Below, piece by piece: positions 16,266-25,123 of a stretch of 38,331 nucleotides of DNA. The position numbers and the translations under genes are program-made. The stretch is from Adlercreutzia agrestimuris (GTDB lineage: Bacteria > Actinomycetota > Coriobacteriia > Coriobacteriales > Eggerthellaceae): positions 1 to 38,331 of the forward strand of contig NZ_CALPCX010000006.1 of the NCBI RefSeq assembly GCF_943193125.1, written 5' to 3'. How positions within the stretch are numbered: the first letter of the stretch is position 1; every line of letters starts with the position of its first letter. The notes under the pieces were generated by a model that was not told where the DNA came from, ran no database searches, and saw only the letters and a list, made by a program, of their open reading frames with translations.

Positions 16266-16478
16266 CTTTGCCCTTCCTGTATCTTTTTTCCATTTAGGCT
16301 TTTATGTGATCCGATTTCAGGAATCGGTTGTTACTGTTAAAGGGGGTGCCGAGAAGGGCTTGAGGGGGATAAGCCCTTCCCGGCTGTTCCGCTCACACCT
16401 GATTTGTTGAGAGAAGGTATTGGGGGATCTTCGGGGAAAGATGTTTTTTCAGGTGCCGGGTCTATGTAAACGAAAGTT
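16266..16478 (-). other. Gene-free leader of the adhesin gene with hairpins
   Basis: 213 bp between the adhesin and the upstream sortase substrate. It contains CCGATT/AATCGG (about 16310-16326) and AAGGGCTT/AAGCCCTT with flanking GCCG/CGGC (about 16349-16384). These may end the upstream transcript or shape the adhesin leader. No gene seen. Confidence 0.5.
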
Positions 16479-17264
16479 TTACCTTTCGCTGTTGTCGCTT
16501 AATAATGTGTAGCGTCGCTTTGCTATCGCCACACATATCACCACTGCCGACCAACAAACCAACACAAGCGCATGAAACGCGCTGTCTGTGAGCGCATCTG
16601 CTGTTTTAGGCAAAGGCTTTATTATCTTTCCTTGCTGTTCAGCAAAATTGTCTTCGGCTTGCACTGGTGCTTCTAATATTTGTTGGGTGCTTTTATCTGT
16701 CACCTTAAACACCCAAATTACTTCGTTTGACAGTGGGTGATCCACAAAAGGCAGCGTTTCGGGAACCTTAACGGTATAGGTAAACGCTGTTTGCTCTCCT
16801 GGCTGCAATGCCGCCAGTTCTACAAATTCGTTCAACTCAACCGCGCGCAAGCTTCCCTCATAAACAACGCTGCCTGTTTCATCATTCACAAGACTAAGCT
16901 TGATCGTATCTAAAAGCACATCAGCAGCGGGTTCTGATGGGTTAGACTCTTCTGCCACACCAAACTCAAACACTACTTCATGCTCATATTTGTTTTCTAT
17001 TTCAAATACGCCGCTATATGTTTCATTTGCCTTTAACTCGCCAAAGTGCTCAAACATATCTTTTTCGGGAATGTCAAAGCCCTGTTCAAACGAAACAAAA
17101 TTAACGGCGTAGGTTTTTGCAAAAGCAAGTTCAGGGCAAAGGATCGCACAGGCTGTTAAACCAAACGCAAACAAAACAACCCAAACTCTATTGGTGTGCT
17201 CTCTCCTTATGTTTGCTTTCGTATTCACTGCTTTTGTGAGCCTTACTTTTCCTAAACCTGTCAA
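16479..17264 (-). CDS. Small sortase-anchored surface protein
   Basis: 261 residues if started at the TTG at 17264; a GTG at 17228 is an alternative, and the start is uncertain. A signal peptide (VWVVLFAFGLTACAIL) ends near AFA-K (about 49). The mature part has a beta-sandwich look (YSGVFEIENKYEHEVVFEFG), then LPKTAD, a membrane helix (ALVLVCWSAVVICVAIA) and a KRRY tail, a sortase signal with Ala in place of Gly. It lies between the TasA-like gene and the giant adhesin in a four-gene surface operon. It may be a minor subunit or tip protein. Confidence 0.75.
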   Translation of the reverse strand: MTGLGKVRLTKAVNTKANIRREHTNRVWVVLFAFGLTACAILCPELAFAKTYAVNFVSFEQGFDIPEKDMFEHFGELKANETYSGVFEIENKYEHEVVFEFGVAEESNPSEPAADVLLDTIKLSLVNDETGSVVYEGSLRAVELNEFVELAALQPGEQTAFTYTVKVPETLPFVDHPLSNEVIWVFKVTDKSTQQILEAPVQAEDNFAEQQGKIIKPLPKTADALTDSAFHALVLVCWSAVVICVAIAKRRYTLLSDNSER

Positions 17265-17290
17265 ATACGTTAAGTTTGCTTACTCTTTCC

Positions 17291-17321
17291 TATAGAAGGT
17301 GAGTAAAACTCACCTTCTATA
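17291..17321. promoter_or_regulatory. Perfect palindrome, likely operator
   Basis: TATAGAAGGTGAGT and its exact complement ACTCACCTTCTATA are separated by 3 nt. No T-run follows on the minus strand, so it is unlikely to be a simple terminator. Its core GGTGAGT-N3-ACTCACC matches the half-sites near 18615-18683 and 36304. It lies in the gap between the TasA-like gene and the small sortase substrate. Operator is favoured; an mRNA processing hairpin is possible. Confidence 0.55.
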
Positions 17322-17334
17322 GCCTAAAAAGAAG

Positions 17335-17994
17335 CTACTGCTGGTTTTGTGCCTGATATGCAGCCCATGCATCTTCGGCAGAATCAAAGCCTTGTTCCTG
17401 AATAGCATGAGCAGTTACCATAATGGAAACCTCGGTAGGCAAAGCTTGCGCTTCTTCGCTCGTCAATTTGGGGTTTAGTTGCACCTTTTCAAAAAGCGGT
17501 TCTGTCTTTTTGCCGCCTGCCACAACATCGCTCCACTTATAAATAGTGACAGCTTGCTTAGCCCCTTCGTCGGTAAACGTTTCGCCTACCTGCTCAAAAT
17601 AACCGCCTTGATTGTCTTCGTTGGAGGTATTGAGTCCCTGCAAACTAAACAGCGGTTGATACTGAACACCGTCTACCATACCTACTGGCACCCTTACTTC
17701 CATAAAGATGTAAGAATCCACATTGCCATCCGTTGTTTGGGCGTAGGGGTCTTTATCCAGGATCTGTCCTGGCACAATACCATTAGCGTTTGTGCTATCC
17801 CAGTTAGGCTCAACTACCTGAACACTCAAAGCATCTCTACCTCCACTACCAGCGACGACATAGTCATTTCCTACAGTGTCAGTCGCGGTAAAATATGCCA
17901 TGGTGCCAAGGGCACACGTTAGCGCAACGGCGCTTACCACCGCGCCAACCTTTGCGCGGCTCTTGTGCTTTTCTGTCTTCGCGGTTTGCGTCAT
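17335..17994 (-). CDS. TasA/camelysin-like protein with SipW-type signal peptide
   Basis: 219 residues from the ATG at 17994, which has AAAGGAGAAG directly upstream; the in-frame ATG at 18033 overlaps the previous gene and lacks a site. The N-terminus (KVGAVVSAVALTCALGTMAY, then FTATDTVGN) matches SipW-dependent signal peptides, cleaved near the TAYFTDT-like site. The rest has the beta-rich look of TasA/camelysin proteins (VDSYIFMEVRVPVGMV, VNIPTEVSIMVTAHAIQ-like end). Such proteins form extracellular fibres or matrix. The signal peptidase gene is directly upstream, as in tasA-sipW loci, so the pair should act together. Confidence 0.8.
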   Translation of the reverse strand: MTQTAKTEKHKSRAKVGAVVSAVALTCALGTMAYFTATDTVGNDYVVAGSGGRDALSVQVVEPNWDSTNANGIVPGQILDKDPYAQTTDGNVDSYIFMEVRVPVGMVDGVQYQPLFSLQGLNTSNEDNQGGYFEQVGETFTDEGAKQAVTIYKWSDVVAGGKKTEPLFEKVQLNPKLTSEEAQALPTEVSIMVTAHAIQEQGFDSAEDAWAAYQAQNQQ

Positions 17995-18029
17995 AGCTTC
18001 TCCTTTGATTTCGTTGAATGCATTTATCT

Positions 18030-18599
18030 TCATGATTGCGCCAAGTCTTTTTTCTTAGAATTGGCTAGATAAAGAACTGCTGCGTTAAAAACGATAAGAA
18101 CAATGATTATCTTGATTTTGTTATTCATAACAAAAGTAACTACATGCCCAAGATACGGAACACATTCCACCGTTTTGCCCAGGACGTTTGCATAAGCCAC
18201 ACATCCATTGTCTTGCGCTTCGTTTGCATCCCCTTGTGTGGTTAGCTGATGCGCTTCTTTGTCGTTTTCAACAACACGGTGAGTCACAACTTTGTCGCTG
18301 CTTTCACCTTCGATGCGAAACGTGACTATATCTCCTTCCTTTAGGTCTTTCGCATCTATATTTGTATCTATATACGCCATGGAGCCAACCGGCAAAGCTG
18401 GCTCCATTGAACCCGTCAATACACAATATGGCTTTACGCCAAAGACGGGTGGCAACAACACGGCAACCATGACCAAAAGCGCAATAACTAATTCTACGTT
18501 TATGACAACTTTTGCTAGCTTGCACATAAAGGCTTGCAGCCGTGATGCTTGTTTATTGGGAGTATTTTCAGGTTCGAGTTTTTGGTTTTGATCCGCCAC
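18030..18599 (-). CDS. sipW: SipW-type signal peptidase I
   Basis: 189 residues from the GTG at 18599, which follows AAGGGGAAG; a longer start at 18629 would overlap the operator palindrome. A membrane helix (VINVELVIALLVMVAVLLPP) precedes the catalytic serine in LTGSMEPALPVGS (Ser64). VVTHRVV (His107) stands where bacterial-type enzymes have lysine, the Ser-His form found in SipW and ER/archaeal peptidases. A second helix lies near the C-terminus (IIIVLIVFNAAVLYLA). It probably processes the TasA-like protein encoded next. First gene of the surface operon. Confidence 0.88.
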   Translation of the reverse strand: MADQNQKLEPENTPNKQASRLQAFMCKLAKVVINVELVIALLVMVAVLLPPVFGVKPYCVLTGSMEPALPVGSMAYIDTNIDAKDLKEGDIVTFRIEGESSDKVVTHRVVENDKEAHQLTTQGDANEAQDNGCVAYANVLGKTVECVPYLGHVVTFVMNNKIKIIIVLIVFNAAVLYLANSKKKDLAQS

Positions 18600-18604
18600 T
18601 ATAC

Positions 18605-18695
18605 TTCCCCTTATGTGAGTTTCACTCACTTATAACCTCAATAGGTGAGGTTAACTTACCTTTTAGATTAGTTTACCTCACCTGTTGACAATTTG
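18605..18695 (-). promoter_or_regulatory. Promoter and multiple operator sites of the surface operon
   Basis: Within 70 bp: palindrome GTGAGT-TTC-ACTCAC (18615-18629), inverted repeat TAACCTCA-N5-TGAGGTTA (18633-18653), and TTTACCTCACCT (18672-18683). The minus strand carries TTGTCA as a -35 candidate with ATCTAA 17 bp on. The segment AGATTAGTTTACCTCACCT is nearly the same as the one in front of the CI/LexA-like repressor (36297-36315), suggesting the same protein binds both. Confidence 0.6.
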
Positions 18696-18698
18696 CAA

Positions 18699-20801
18699 TT
18701 AAACGCACAGCTTAATTTTACCGTCTTGTGTTAATTGCACGTCTCCTTCAAACCTGGTTCCCTTTTTCGATATAAAGCCTTTGCTATGCACCTTTTTTCC
18801 CTCTAATAGCCGCCTAAGCTGACTTTCGCTAAATTGCTTTTTGCACCATGAGGTTACTGAAAACTGGCATCCGCTATTTTTAAGGTTGCCTGCTTCGTCT
18901 TTTTCAAAAACCGCACCCGAGCAATAACACCCTGTTCCTCGTCTGTTGAGATACACGTCTTTGCCGCATATCGGACATACACCCAAAACCTTTTTTTCGG
19001 ATCCTGGCAAAACTACGCCAAGATACGCGCTCTCTTTGTGGGCGTTGAACACTTTTATTACTGCTTCCATTACTGCGGTTTTGTCTACTCTGCCAGCTTC
19101 TACTTCTTGCTGAATGAGCCACCAGGTCGCCGTTGTGTCTGCTTTGGCTATTTCAGGTGGGATCATTTCATAAAATCGCTGTCCGAGTTCGGTACTTCTT
19201 AACTTACCGCCACGCTCCTCAATGTAGTTTTGGCGCTTCAACTCTTCAATAATTGCCGCGCGTGTCGCTGTGGTGCCTATACCACCATGTTCACCCTTTT
19301 TACCTTCATCTTTCTTTTTCAAAAGTTCACTGATTCTTTTATCTTCAACATAGCGCGAGATGCGCGACATATCACTGATAAGAGTACCTTCCGTATAAGG
19401 CTTTGGTGGCTTTGTTGTACGTTCTTCCACCCTTACCTCTTGGATATAGGCGGTGTGCTTTCCTTCTTCAAGACATGCTCTTTCTTCTTCTTGTTTTGCT
19501 GTGTCCTCAATTACGCTATAGCCTGGCTCAACTAGCCGTTTTTCAATGCGTTTAATGCTGCCACCTTCAAGTTCTATCACGCTTTTATGCTCTATTTCAT
19601 GCTTTGCTGGCATAAATTGCATAAGATAGCGTTTGGCTATCGCTTGATACACTTTGCGTTCAATTTCGGTTAAAACACTAAGGTCAAGCCTTATTTCTTG
19701 AGGAATAATTGCGTGGTGAGCATCTACATACTCATCGTTAAACGCTCGTGTTTTATGTTGAAGATCCAAACTAAACTCTACTTTGAGGTTTTCTTGCACT
19801 ACCTTTGTCACCATTGGCGCTTGTTCAAAATGCTCGGTTTTTAGATATTGGCAATCTGTCCTGTTGTAGGTAATAGCGTGGTGAGCATCTCGCAATGTTT
19901 GAGTGGCGTTTTGCGTTTGCTGTGCACCGAGTTTATGCTCTTTTGACATATCTGCCATTAAAGTTGTGAGGTTATACGGCAGGGGTGGTTGAGTGTATTT
20001 ATCACTCAAAACAGTTTCAAAGCCATACGTTTGTCCTTGTAGGATACACGCTATGGCATTTGCTTGTTCTTTTTCCGCTATTCGCTCCTGGGTGTTTTGC
20101 GTATACTCAAATTCAACCTGTGTGCGCCCATCAACTAAAGCTTGCGCATAGATTGCGTAGTATTTTTGCCCAACGTGGTTTTTGATCTCTTTGTCACGCT
20201 TGACTATCAACCCAAGCGTAGGCGTTTTAACACGTCCTATATGCAATTTTTGGTGGAGCCGACACGATGCCAGCCGTGATTCATTTATGCCAAAACAAAA
20301 GTCTGCCAGCGCTCGACTCTCTGCCGCAGCTGATATGTTTTTGCATAGCTTGTTGTCTATCAATGACTCAAATGCCGCTTTGATATTCTGCTCTATATTG
20401 TCATTGACGTACACTCGCTCTACTTCTCCGGCATAGTGCAAATACTCTAAAACCTCATCTACTATGAGTTGCCCTTCATCATCGGGATCTCCTGCATGAA
20501 TGACGCTCTCACATTTCTCTAGCTGCTCTTTTATAAGTTCTACGTATTTTTCTTTGCCTGGAGTAATTTTTTTCTCCCACGTTTTCGGTGCTATAGGCAA
20601 ATTCGCTAGATCCCACTTTTTCCATTGTGGATCTAATTCATGTGGTTCTTTTAGGCTAAGTAAGTGACCTGCACAAGAAACTACCGTATATCCATTTCCG
20701 CTTATTGGTAGCCTTTCCGTTTCGCTTACGCTTCGCCCACATATTGCACGTGCAATATCTCGCGCAAGCATTGGTTTTTCTGCAATAACTAACTTCGTCA
20801 T
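18699..20801 (-). CDS. topB: DNA topoisomerase III (TopB/TraE type)
   Basis: 700 residues from the ATG at 20801; GGAGGGA lies just upstream and the previous gene stops at 20803. It opens with the TOPRIM strand KLVIAEKPMLARDIARA, followed by HAGDPDDEGQLIVDE (acidic metal site). The active-site tyrosine is in AITYNRTDCQYL (about residue 311). A C-terminal zinc ribbon (CPICGKDVYLNRRG, then CYC) follows. Type IA enzymes of this kind are common on Gram-positive conjugative elements and resolve single-strand links during transfer. The small zinc-ribbon genes directly upstream are part of the same operon. Confidence 0.95.
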   Translation of the reverse strand: MTKLVIAEKPMLARDIARAICGRSVSETERLPISGNGYTVVSCAGHLLSLKEPHELDPQWKKWDLANLPIAPKTWEKKITPGKEKYVELIKEQLEKCESVIHAGDPDDEGQLIVDEVLEYLHYAGEVERVYVNDNIEQNIKAAFESLIDNKLCKNISAAAESRALADFCFGINESRLASCRLHQKLHIGRVKTPTLGLIVKRDKEIKNHVGQKYYAIYAQALVDGRTQVEFEYTQNTQERIAEKEQANAIACILQGQTYGFETVLSDKYTQPPLPYNLTTLMADMSKEHKLGAQQTQNATQTLRDAHHAITYNRTDCQYLKTEHFEQAPMVTKVVQENLKVEFSLDLQHKTRAFNDEYVDAHHAIIPQEIRLDLSVLTEIERKVYQAIAKRYLMQFMPAKHEIEHKSVIELEGGSIKRIEKRLVEPGYSVIEDTAKQEEERACLEEGKHTAYIQEVRVEERTTKPPKPYTEGTLISDMSRISRYVEDKRISELLKKKDEGKKGEHGGIGTTATRAAIIEELKRQNYIEERGGKLRSTELGQRFYEMIPPEIAKADTTATWWLIQQEVEAGRVDKTAVMEAVIKVFNAHKESAYLGVVLPGSEKKVLGVCPICGKDVYLNRRGTGCYCSGAVFEKDEAGNLKNSGCQFSVTSWCKKQFSESQLRRLLEGKKVHSKGFISKKGTRFEGDVQLTQDGKIKLCV

Positions 20802-20802
20802 C

Positions 20803-21018
20803 TTATTTCCCTCCATGTGTCATATGCCAACCATGGCAATACGGACAACGGTAGGGTTTCATGTGTACCCCGTAATAACGCTTCGCTATACATGCTGTCT
20901 TTTGCGCTAGAGAAAAACTCTCATAGCGCCTTTTACTGGTACACCCAACATGTCGGTAAATTTCTCTTTGGTTTTTGTGGCTTGTCTGGTGAAAAGTCGT
21001 TTGTTTCGATTCGCTCAT
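20803..21018 (-). CDS. Small zinc-ribbon-like protein
   Basis: 71 residues. A C-terminal CPYCHGWHMTH motif plus an upstream Cys (HVGCTSKRRY) could bind zinc; the rest is basic. The start overlaps the preceding stop (ATGA at 21015-21018) and the end lies 1 nt before topB, so translation is coupled. Possibly nucleic-acid binding; no named family recognised. Confidence 0.7.
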   Translation of the reverse strand: MSESKQTTFHQTSHKNQREIYRHVGCTSKRRYESFSLAQKTACIAKRYYGVHMKPYRCPYCHGWHMTHGGK

Positions 21019-21233
21019 AGCTGCCCCTGGCTAATTTCTTCTTGTATAACCATTCCGCATTCGCAGCAAACCTTTTGGCTTTCATAAAACTTTAATCCAG
21101 CACCTTTGAAAACCACGTTGTTGTCTTTAATCTCTTCGCTATTCCCAACGCGCTTGTGGCAATAAGGACAATAAATGCTTGTCGCATTCTCTGCTATAAC
21201 TTTTTGCTTTCGCGCTTTTGTTGTTAGTGTCAT
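21015..21233 (-). CDS. Small four-cysteine zinc-ribbon protein
   Basis: 72 residues with AAAGGAAGC upstream of the ATG. Two Cys pairs, CPYCHKRVG and CCECGMVIQ, about 30 residues apart, form a typical zinc ribbon. It lies between the VirB6-like gene and the other zinc-ribbon gene. Function unknown. Confidence 0.7.
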   Translation of the reverse strand: MTLTTKARKQKVIAENATSIYCPYCHKRVGNSEEIKDNNVVFKGAGLKFYESQKVCCECGMVIQEEISQGQL

Positions 21234-21258
21234 AGTGCTTCCTTTCGCTAAGGTTGGC

Positions 21259-22299
21259 TTATCCGCCTAAAATATCTCGCGCCCAAGAACCTGATTTGAT
21301 CAGTCCAAAACACAACAGCAAAGCGCATGCTATTAGTTGAAGCGGCGAGGTAATAAAACGCACCAAGGTTGCAGGATCGCCTGTTGCTGCTGCTCCTAGA
21401 ATGTTTCCTCCTGCTGCTTGCATTTGCGTTGTTACGCCATTGATCAGCAATGGAAAACAAATAAGTAAAAAGATCATGATTGTGCCTGCTAGGCATAAAG
21501 CGGCATAGTTTTTGATGAACCCAACGCCCATGCTTCTTGTTTCATTGAAGCCAAGAAGTGCAAAAGGAATTGGAGCAAATGCCATCATTACATAGAGTTG
21601 TATTGCTCGTGCATATGCCATCAACAACGCCAAGATATAGGCTATAAAAGCGACAAGCATAACAAACAAACCATCTATAACAAGCACCATCAAAAGACCT
21701 ATATCTGTAATATCGCTCTCGATTGTAAAAGTCATGCCTGCTGTAGATGCTGGCGCGGTTAGATACGCCGATATTTGCGAAACTAGGTTATAGATCATGA
21801 TGCAAATATCTTGAGAATTGTTGATAAGAAATACGAAGAACGCGCAGAAGACGAAAAGAAACAGTATTTCTTTGAGTGCTGGCATTGCAGAGTTGCCATC
21901 AATGCGCTGTGATATTTTCACAAGTTCCAGCAACATCACAAGCGCCAAAATTGATCCTGCGACCGGCTTTACGGCATACTGGCATAAACTATTTGCCATA
22001 TCATAGATTGACCCTGATGCACCACCTGCGCCCAACATGGTTTCAAAAGGCGCTTCTAAAATAGACGATGCGCTAATGCTTGACATGACACCCATTGCTG
22101 TACCGAGCAAAGACGTTGCTATATTGCGCACAATCTCGGCAATAAAGTTGCTAATATCTTCGACTATGTTAAATGGGCTTGCATAAGCGGGTTCTGGCAT
22201 GAGTAAGCTTGCACTTACGCATAACAACACTGCCAATACCGCCATTCCCAACTGTGTCGTTGACGGGCGTATTTGCGTTAGCTTTTTTATCTGCTCCAT
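21259..22299 (-). CDS. VirB6/TrbL-like membrane channel protein of the T4SS
   Basis: 346 residues. A signal-like N-terminal helix (LGMAVLAVLLCVSASLLM, then PEPAYA) is followed by an amphipathic region and about six membrane helices (e.g. VAGSILALVMLLELV, EILFLFVFCAFFVFLI, LLMVLVIDGLFVMLVAF, TIMIFLLICFPLLI). This fits the polytopic inner channel component encoded after the hydrolase in Gram-positive T4SS operons. The start overlaps the previous stop (TAATG at 22299). Assignment is by topology and position rather than a distinct motif. Confidence 0.75.
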   Translation of the reverse strand: MEQIKKLTQIRPSTTQLGMAVLAVLLCVSASLLMPEPAYASPFNIVEDISNFIAEIVRNIATSLLGTAMGVMSSISASSILEAPFETMLGAGGASGSIYDMANSLCQYAVKPVAGSILALVMLLELVKISQRIDGNSAMPALKEILFLFVFCAFFVFLINNSQDICIMIYNLVSQISAYLTAPASTAGMTFTIESDITDIGLLMVLVIDGLFVMLVAFIAYILALLMAYARAIQLYVMMAFAPIPFALLGFNETRSMGVGFIKNYAALCLAGTIMIFLLICFPLLINGVTTQMQAAGGNILGAAATGDPATLVRFITSPLQLIACALLLCFGLIKSGSWARDILGG

Positions 22300-23156
22300 T
22301 ATTTCACCTGCCCCTCACCAGCAATCACAAAGGTCATATCTTCGGTGTACAAAATTGCTTGTATTGTGCGTGGGTTGGTTGAGTCAATTTCAAAAGTTAG
22401 CGTCACTGTTTCTTTGTTCTGATCAGTTACTATGCGTCCTGTAAACTCTGCTGTATGCGCACTTGGATAGTGCAATGCACACCATTCACTTATTTCTTCT
22501 ACAAGCTCATCCTGCTTGCCGCCAATAGCTTTTATTACCTCATCGTTTATCCCTTGCACCTCAATTTCTTCTGCCGCTTCTACTCGGCTATATCCCGCTG
22601 ATGCAAACATGGGTGAGGTGAGCGTCATAGAGACGCTGTTACTTTCATCCGAAACTAGTGTTGTTGTCTCTAAGACATACACACCACCATCTGTTTCTAT
22701 TGCAGCCGTAATAGTGGTGAGGTTTCCTGTGGTATCTGTAGCTTTTTTTGCTGCCAAAATGGCATAAGGGTGCTTTGTCTCTTTGTTGAGTGTTCTCTCA
22801 ACAAAAACGTTGTCTTCAAAATTAAGCGTTGCGGTTTCATTTGTTGCCGCCCAGGTGTTCGCTTCCAACATTGCGTTTAATTCTGCTTCTAAAACACCAG
22901 GTGACTCTATTGCTTGCACACCTAATTCGCTTAATTCGCTTATTGCCTGTTGGTTCGTTTCTCCTTCTTCTTGTTGGTTTGTCTGTGTTGTTTGCTCGGT
23001 TTGCTCAATTTGTTCTTGTGTAGATGGATCTTCTGGCTGCGTTGTATGTATCGCACTACAACGCACCACTGATCCTGCTACTATCAAAAGGGCTACTAAG
23101 CCTATAACTACAAGTGTTTTTGTGTTCTCTTTGAACAAGTGTTTAATGTCATCCAT
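22299..23156 (-). CDS. Bitopic T4SS protein, possibly VirB8/TcpC-like
   Basis: 285 residues. A short cytoplasmic N-terminus leads into one membrane helix (TLVVIGLVALLIVAGSVV), then a Gln/Glu/Thr-rich linker (about 45-75) and a folded extracellular part of about 200 residues. The layout and location match VirB8-like scaffold proteins (NTF2-like fold) of Gram-positive transfer systems, but no sequence motif proves this. A cysteine directly after the helix (VVRCSA) could also suggest lipid attachment. Co-transcribed with the hydrolase and channel genes. Confidence 0.6.
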   Translation of the reverse strand: MDDIKHLFKENTKTLVVIGLVALLIVAGSVVRCSAIHTTQPEDPSTQEQIEQTEQTTQTNQQEEGETNQQAISELSELGVQAIESPGVLEAELNAMLEANTWAATNETATLNFEDNVFVERTLNKETKHPYAILAAKKATDTTGNLTTITAAIETDGGVYVLETTTLVSDESNSVSMTLTSPMFASAGYSRVEAAEEIEVQGINDEVIKAIGGKQDELVEEISEWCALHYPSAHTAEFTGRIVTDQNKETVTLTFEIDSTNPRTIQAILYTEDMTFVIAGEGQVK

Positions 23157-23168
23157 ACTTTTCCCTCT

Positions 23169-25121
23169 TTATGACCAGTTAGGCGGGTATCCCCAGCCTG
23201 CCGTGCACATATACGAGTATTCTTCAATCCATGAATCGAGGTCTTGGGTGATTACACCTGACGAACCGTTGTGCATCACCTTGTTATCTCCCACATAAAC
23301 TCCCACATGCCCATAGGTAAAACCCAAAGAGCCATACGGCGAATGCGGGGTTGCAATAATCATGCCAACCTGTAATTCATCCTTGTTTGTTGACGTACAA
23401 AATGCCCAATACATATCGCAGGCATTGCCACCCACGCTTCCATAACCAGCATTCGCATATACATTTGAAACCCACGCCGCACACCATCCATCACCCGCAA
23501 AAGGGGTGCTCATTGCTGCATCTGCAATGCGCTTTTGTTCAGGGGTGGCATTTGCATACTCCGCGCCGTGCGTGCCGCTTATCACGCCGCCATTTGTGGC
23601 ATAATCCTCAAGATCTTCAACACTCATGCCATCAAAGCGATAAAAGTCCCACTGCGTACATATCGCCTTTAGGGCTTCAACATAATTGCTAGCAGTGGCA
23701 TAACCTGCGTCCTTTAAGCCCTCAAACATCTTGTCCGAAGATCCTTGCGCTATCGCTTCTTGTATGAGGGGATTATTTGCATAACGTGATCCCTGCAAAA
23801 ACTCTGCCGAGCGATAATAGATACAATCTTTAGGACTCGCGAAATCACAAAATGGTGCTTGTATCGTCACCATGTTTCCGCCACCTAGATCCTCTTGTGT
23901 TGTCCACATCGAAAACCCGCTGACATATTCAGATTGATCTGAATATCCTGCTACATATTTAATTCCAAACAAATTGTTGTGAGGTGGTGCTCCTAGTGCT
24001 GATAACCCGCCATGTGTACCGCTTGACTCAACAACTATTTGCGTTAATGTTGCTCCTGCTGGATGCCCATACAACTCCTGGCACTCAACCGCCGCCTTGA
24101 CCATTTCGTAGGTGATACCTTCTGGCAGGTTGTCAAGGTGCGGATCTTCTTCTGTACCAGCTATACTTCCCACCAACAACAAAAGAGCCAAAATGGCAGC
24201 TATCACAGCTACTACAGCGGCTCCTATCGCCGCTGCTGGTGCTCCACCAACACTGCCTGCTCCTGCACTTGCTACGCCACCAATTCCTTTAACAACTGCT
24301 GCTTGTGTTTGCGCTCCCATGGCACTTGTCGTTGCCTGTGTAGCTTTCGCCGCATTTGCTTTCATAGCGTGGGCGTGCATAATTGTTTTGCTTCTATAGC
24401 TACTTTGCGCCGCGCTGCTTCCAGAAATGCTTTTCGCTTCTGTTGTGGCTTTTATACCTGCGGTTTGTGTTTGTGTATGTTTTTGATATGCCTTAAATGC
24501 TCGTCGGGTGCTGCGTGCCCCCTTATCAAGCGTGCCACTACCTTTCAATTCGTCAGTGTCATCTAACTCTGACGTGATTACTCCTGTTAATGCCGACGCT
24601 GCTTCCACTGGTGTTATGCGCTTTTGCGTATCTTGTAAGTGCTCCTTTTGCGTTTTGCTCGTGTTCTCAAAACGCCGACGTGCCGCCTTTGCTCTTTGCG
24701 TTGAGGTTGGCTGGGTGGTGTTCGCTGACGGTGTGCTTTGTACACCTTGCGCATGTGCTCTGTCTTGCGCCTGGGCAAACACCACCTCTTGTTGGCTGGT
24801 TGGTTGGTCGGCTTGATGGCTGCTTTGAATTACGCTTTGAGCATTTTGCTTGTTTTGCAGTTGGGAACCAGAACTTTTCTTTTGCTTTTGTGTTTGTGCA
24901 GACGTAGCGTTTTTGCTCGTTTTAACAAAACGATCTTGCTCACTTTTTCCACGAGCAATACTTGCCTTTTCGCTTTTCCCTTCAACCAAATGTGCTGTTG
25001 TTGCTGTTGTTTTCCCTTCTGCTAAAAGGTCATCAGCGCGCAACTGTCTATCTCCTGATGTTTGAAATAGATCATGAGGATTTTGAACTGTCGCTTTTGC
25101 TCTGTCTTTGGCGTTATTCAT
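23169..25121 (-). CDS. Bifunctional peptidoglycan hydrolase of the T4SS (VirB1-like)
   Basis: 650 residues. Residues 1-~270 are Gln/Ala/Lys-rich and disordered, probably cytoplasmic. A membrane helix (AAAIGAAVVAVIAAILALLL) sits near 305. A glucosaminidase-like domain follows (KAAVECQELYGHPAGATLTQ, VVESSGTHGG, NLFGIKY; about 335-480), then a C-terminal Cys/His peptidase (GDGWCAAWVSNVYANAG, YGHVGVYVG; about 540-650) of the CHAP or NlpC/P60 type. It should open the cell wall for the transfer channel. It starts 2 nt after the virB4 stop. The very long cytoplasmic tail is larger than usual for this role. Confidence 0.85.
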   Translation of the reverse strand: MNNAKDRAKATVQNPHDLFQTSGDRQLRADDLLAEGKTTATTAHLVEGKSEKASIARGKSEQDRFVKTSKNATSAQTQKQKKSSGSQLQNKQNAQSVIQSSHQADQPTSQQEVVFAQAQDRAHAQGVQSTPSANTTQPTSTQRAKAARRRFENTSKTQKEHLQDTQKRITPVEAASALTGVITSELDDTDELKGSGTLDKGARSTRRAFKAYQKHTQTQTAGIKATTEAKSISGSSAAQSSYRSKTIMHAHAMKANAAKATQATTSAMGAQTQAAVVKGIGGVASAGAGSVGGAPAAAIGAAVVAVIAAILALLLLVGSIAGTEEDPHLDNLPEGITYEMVKAAVECQELYGHPAGATLTQIVVESSGTHGGLSALGAPPHNNLFGIKYVAGYSDQSEYVSGFSMWTTQEDLGGGNMVTIQAPFCDFASPKDCIYYRSAEFLQGSRYANNPLIQEAIAQGSSDKMFEGLKDAGYATASNYVEALKAICTQWDFYRFDGMSVEDLEDYATNGGVISGTHGAEYANATPEQKRIADAAMSTPFAGDGWCAAWVSNVYANAGYGSVGGNACDMYWAFCTSTNKDELQVGMIIATPHSPYGSLGFTYGHVGVYVGDNKVMHNGSSGVITQDLDSWIEEYSYMCTAGWGYPPNWS

Positions 25122-25123
25122 GT

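Noticed and set aside
17291..17321. Terminator between the TasA-like and small sortase-substrate genes
   Set aside because: The palindrome has a 3-nt centre and no T-run on the minus strand, and its core matches operator-like sites elsewhere.
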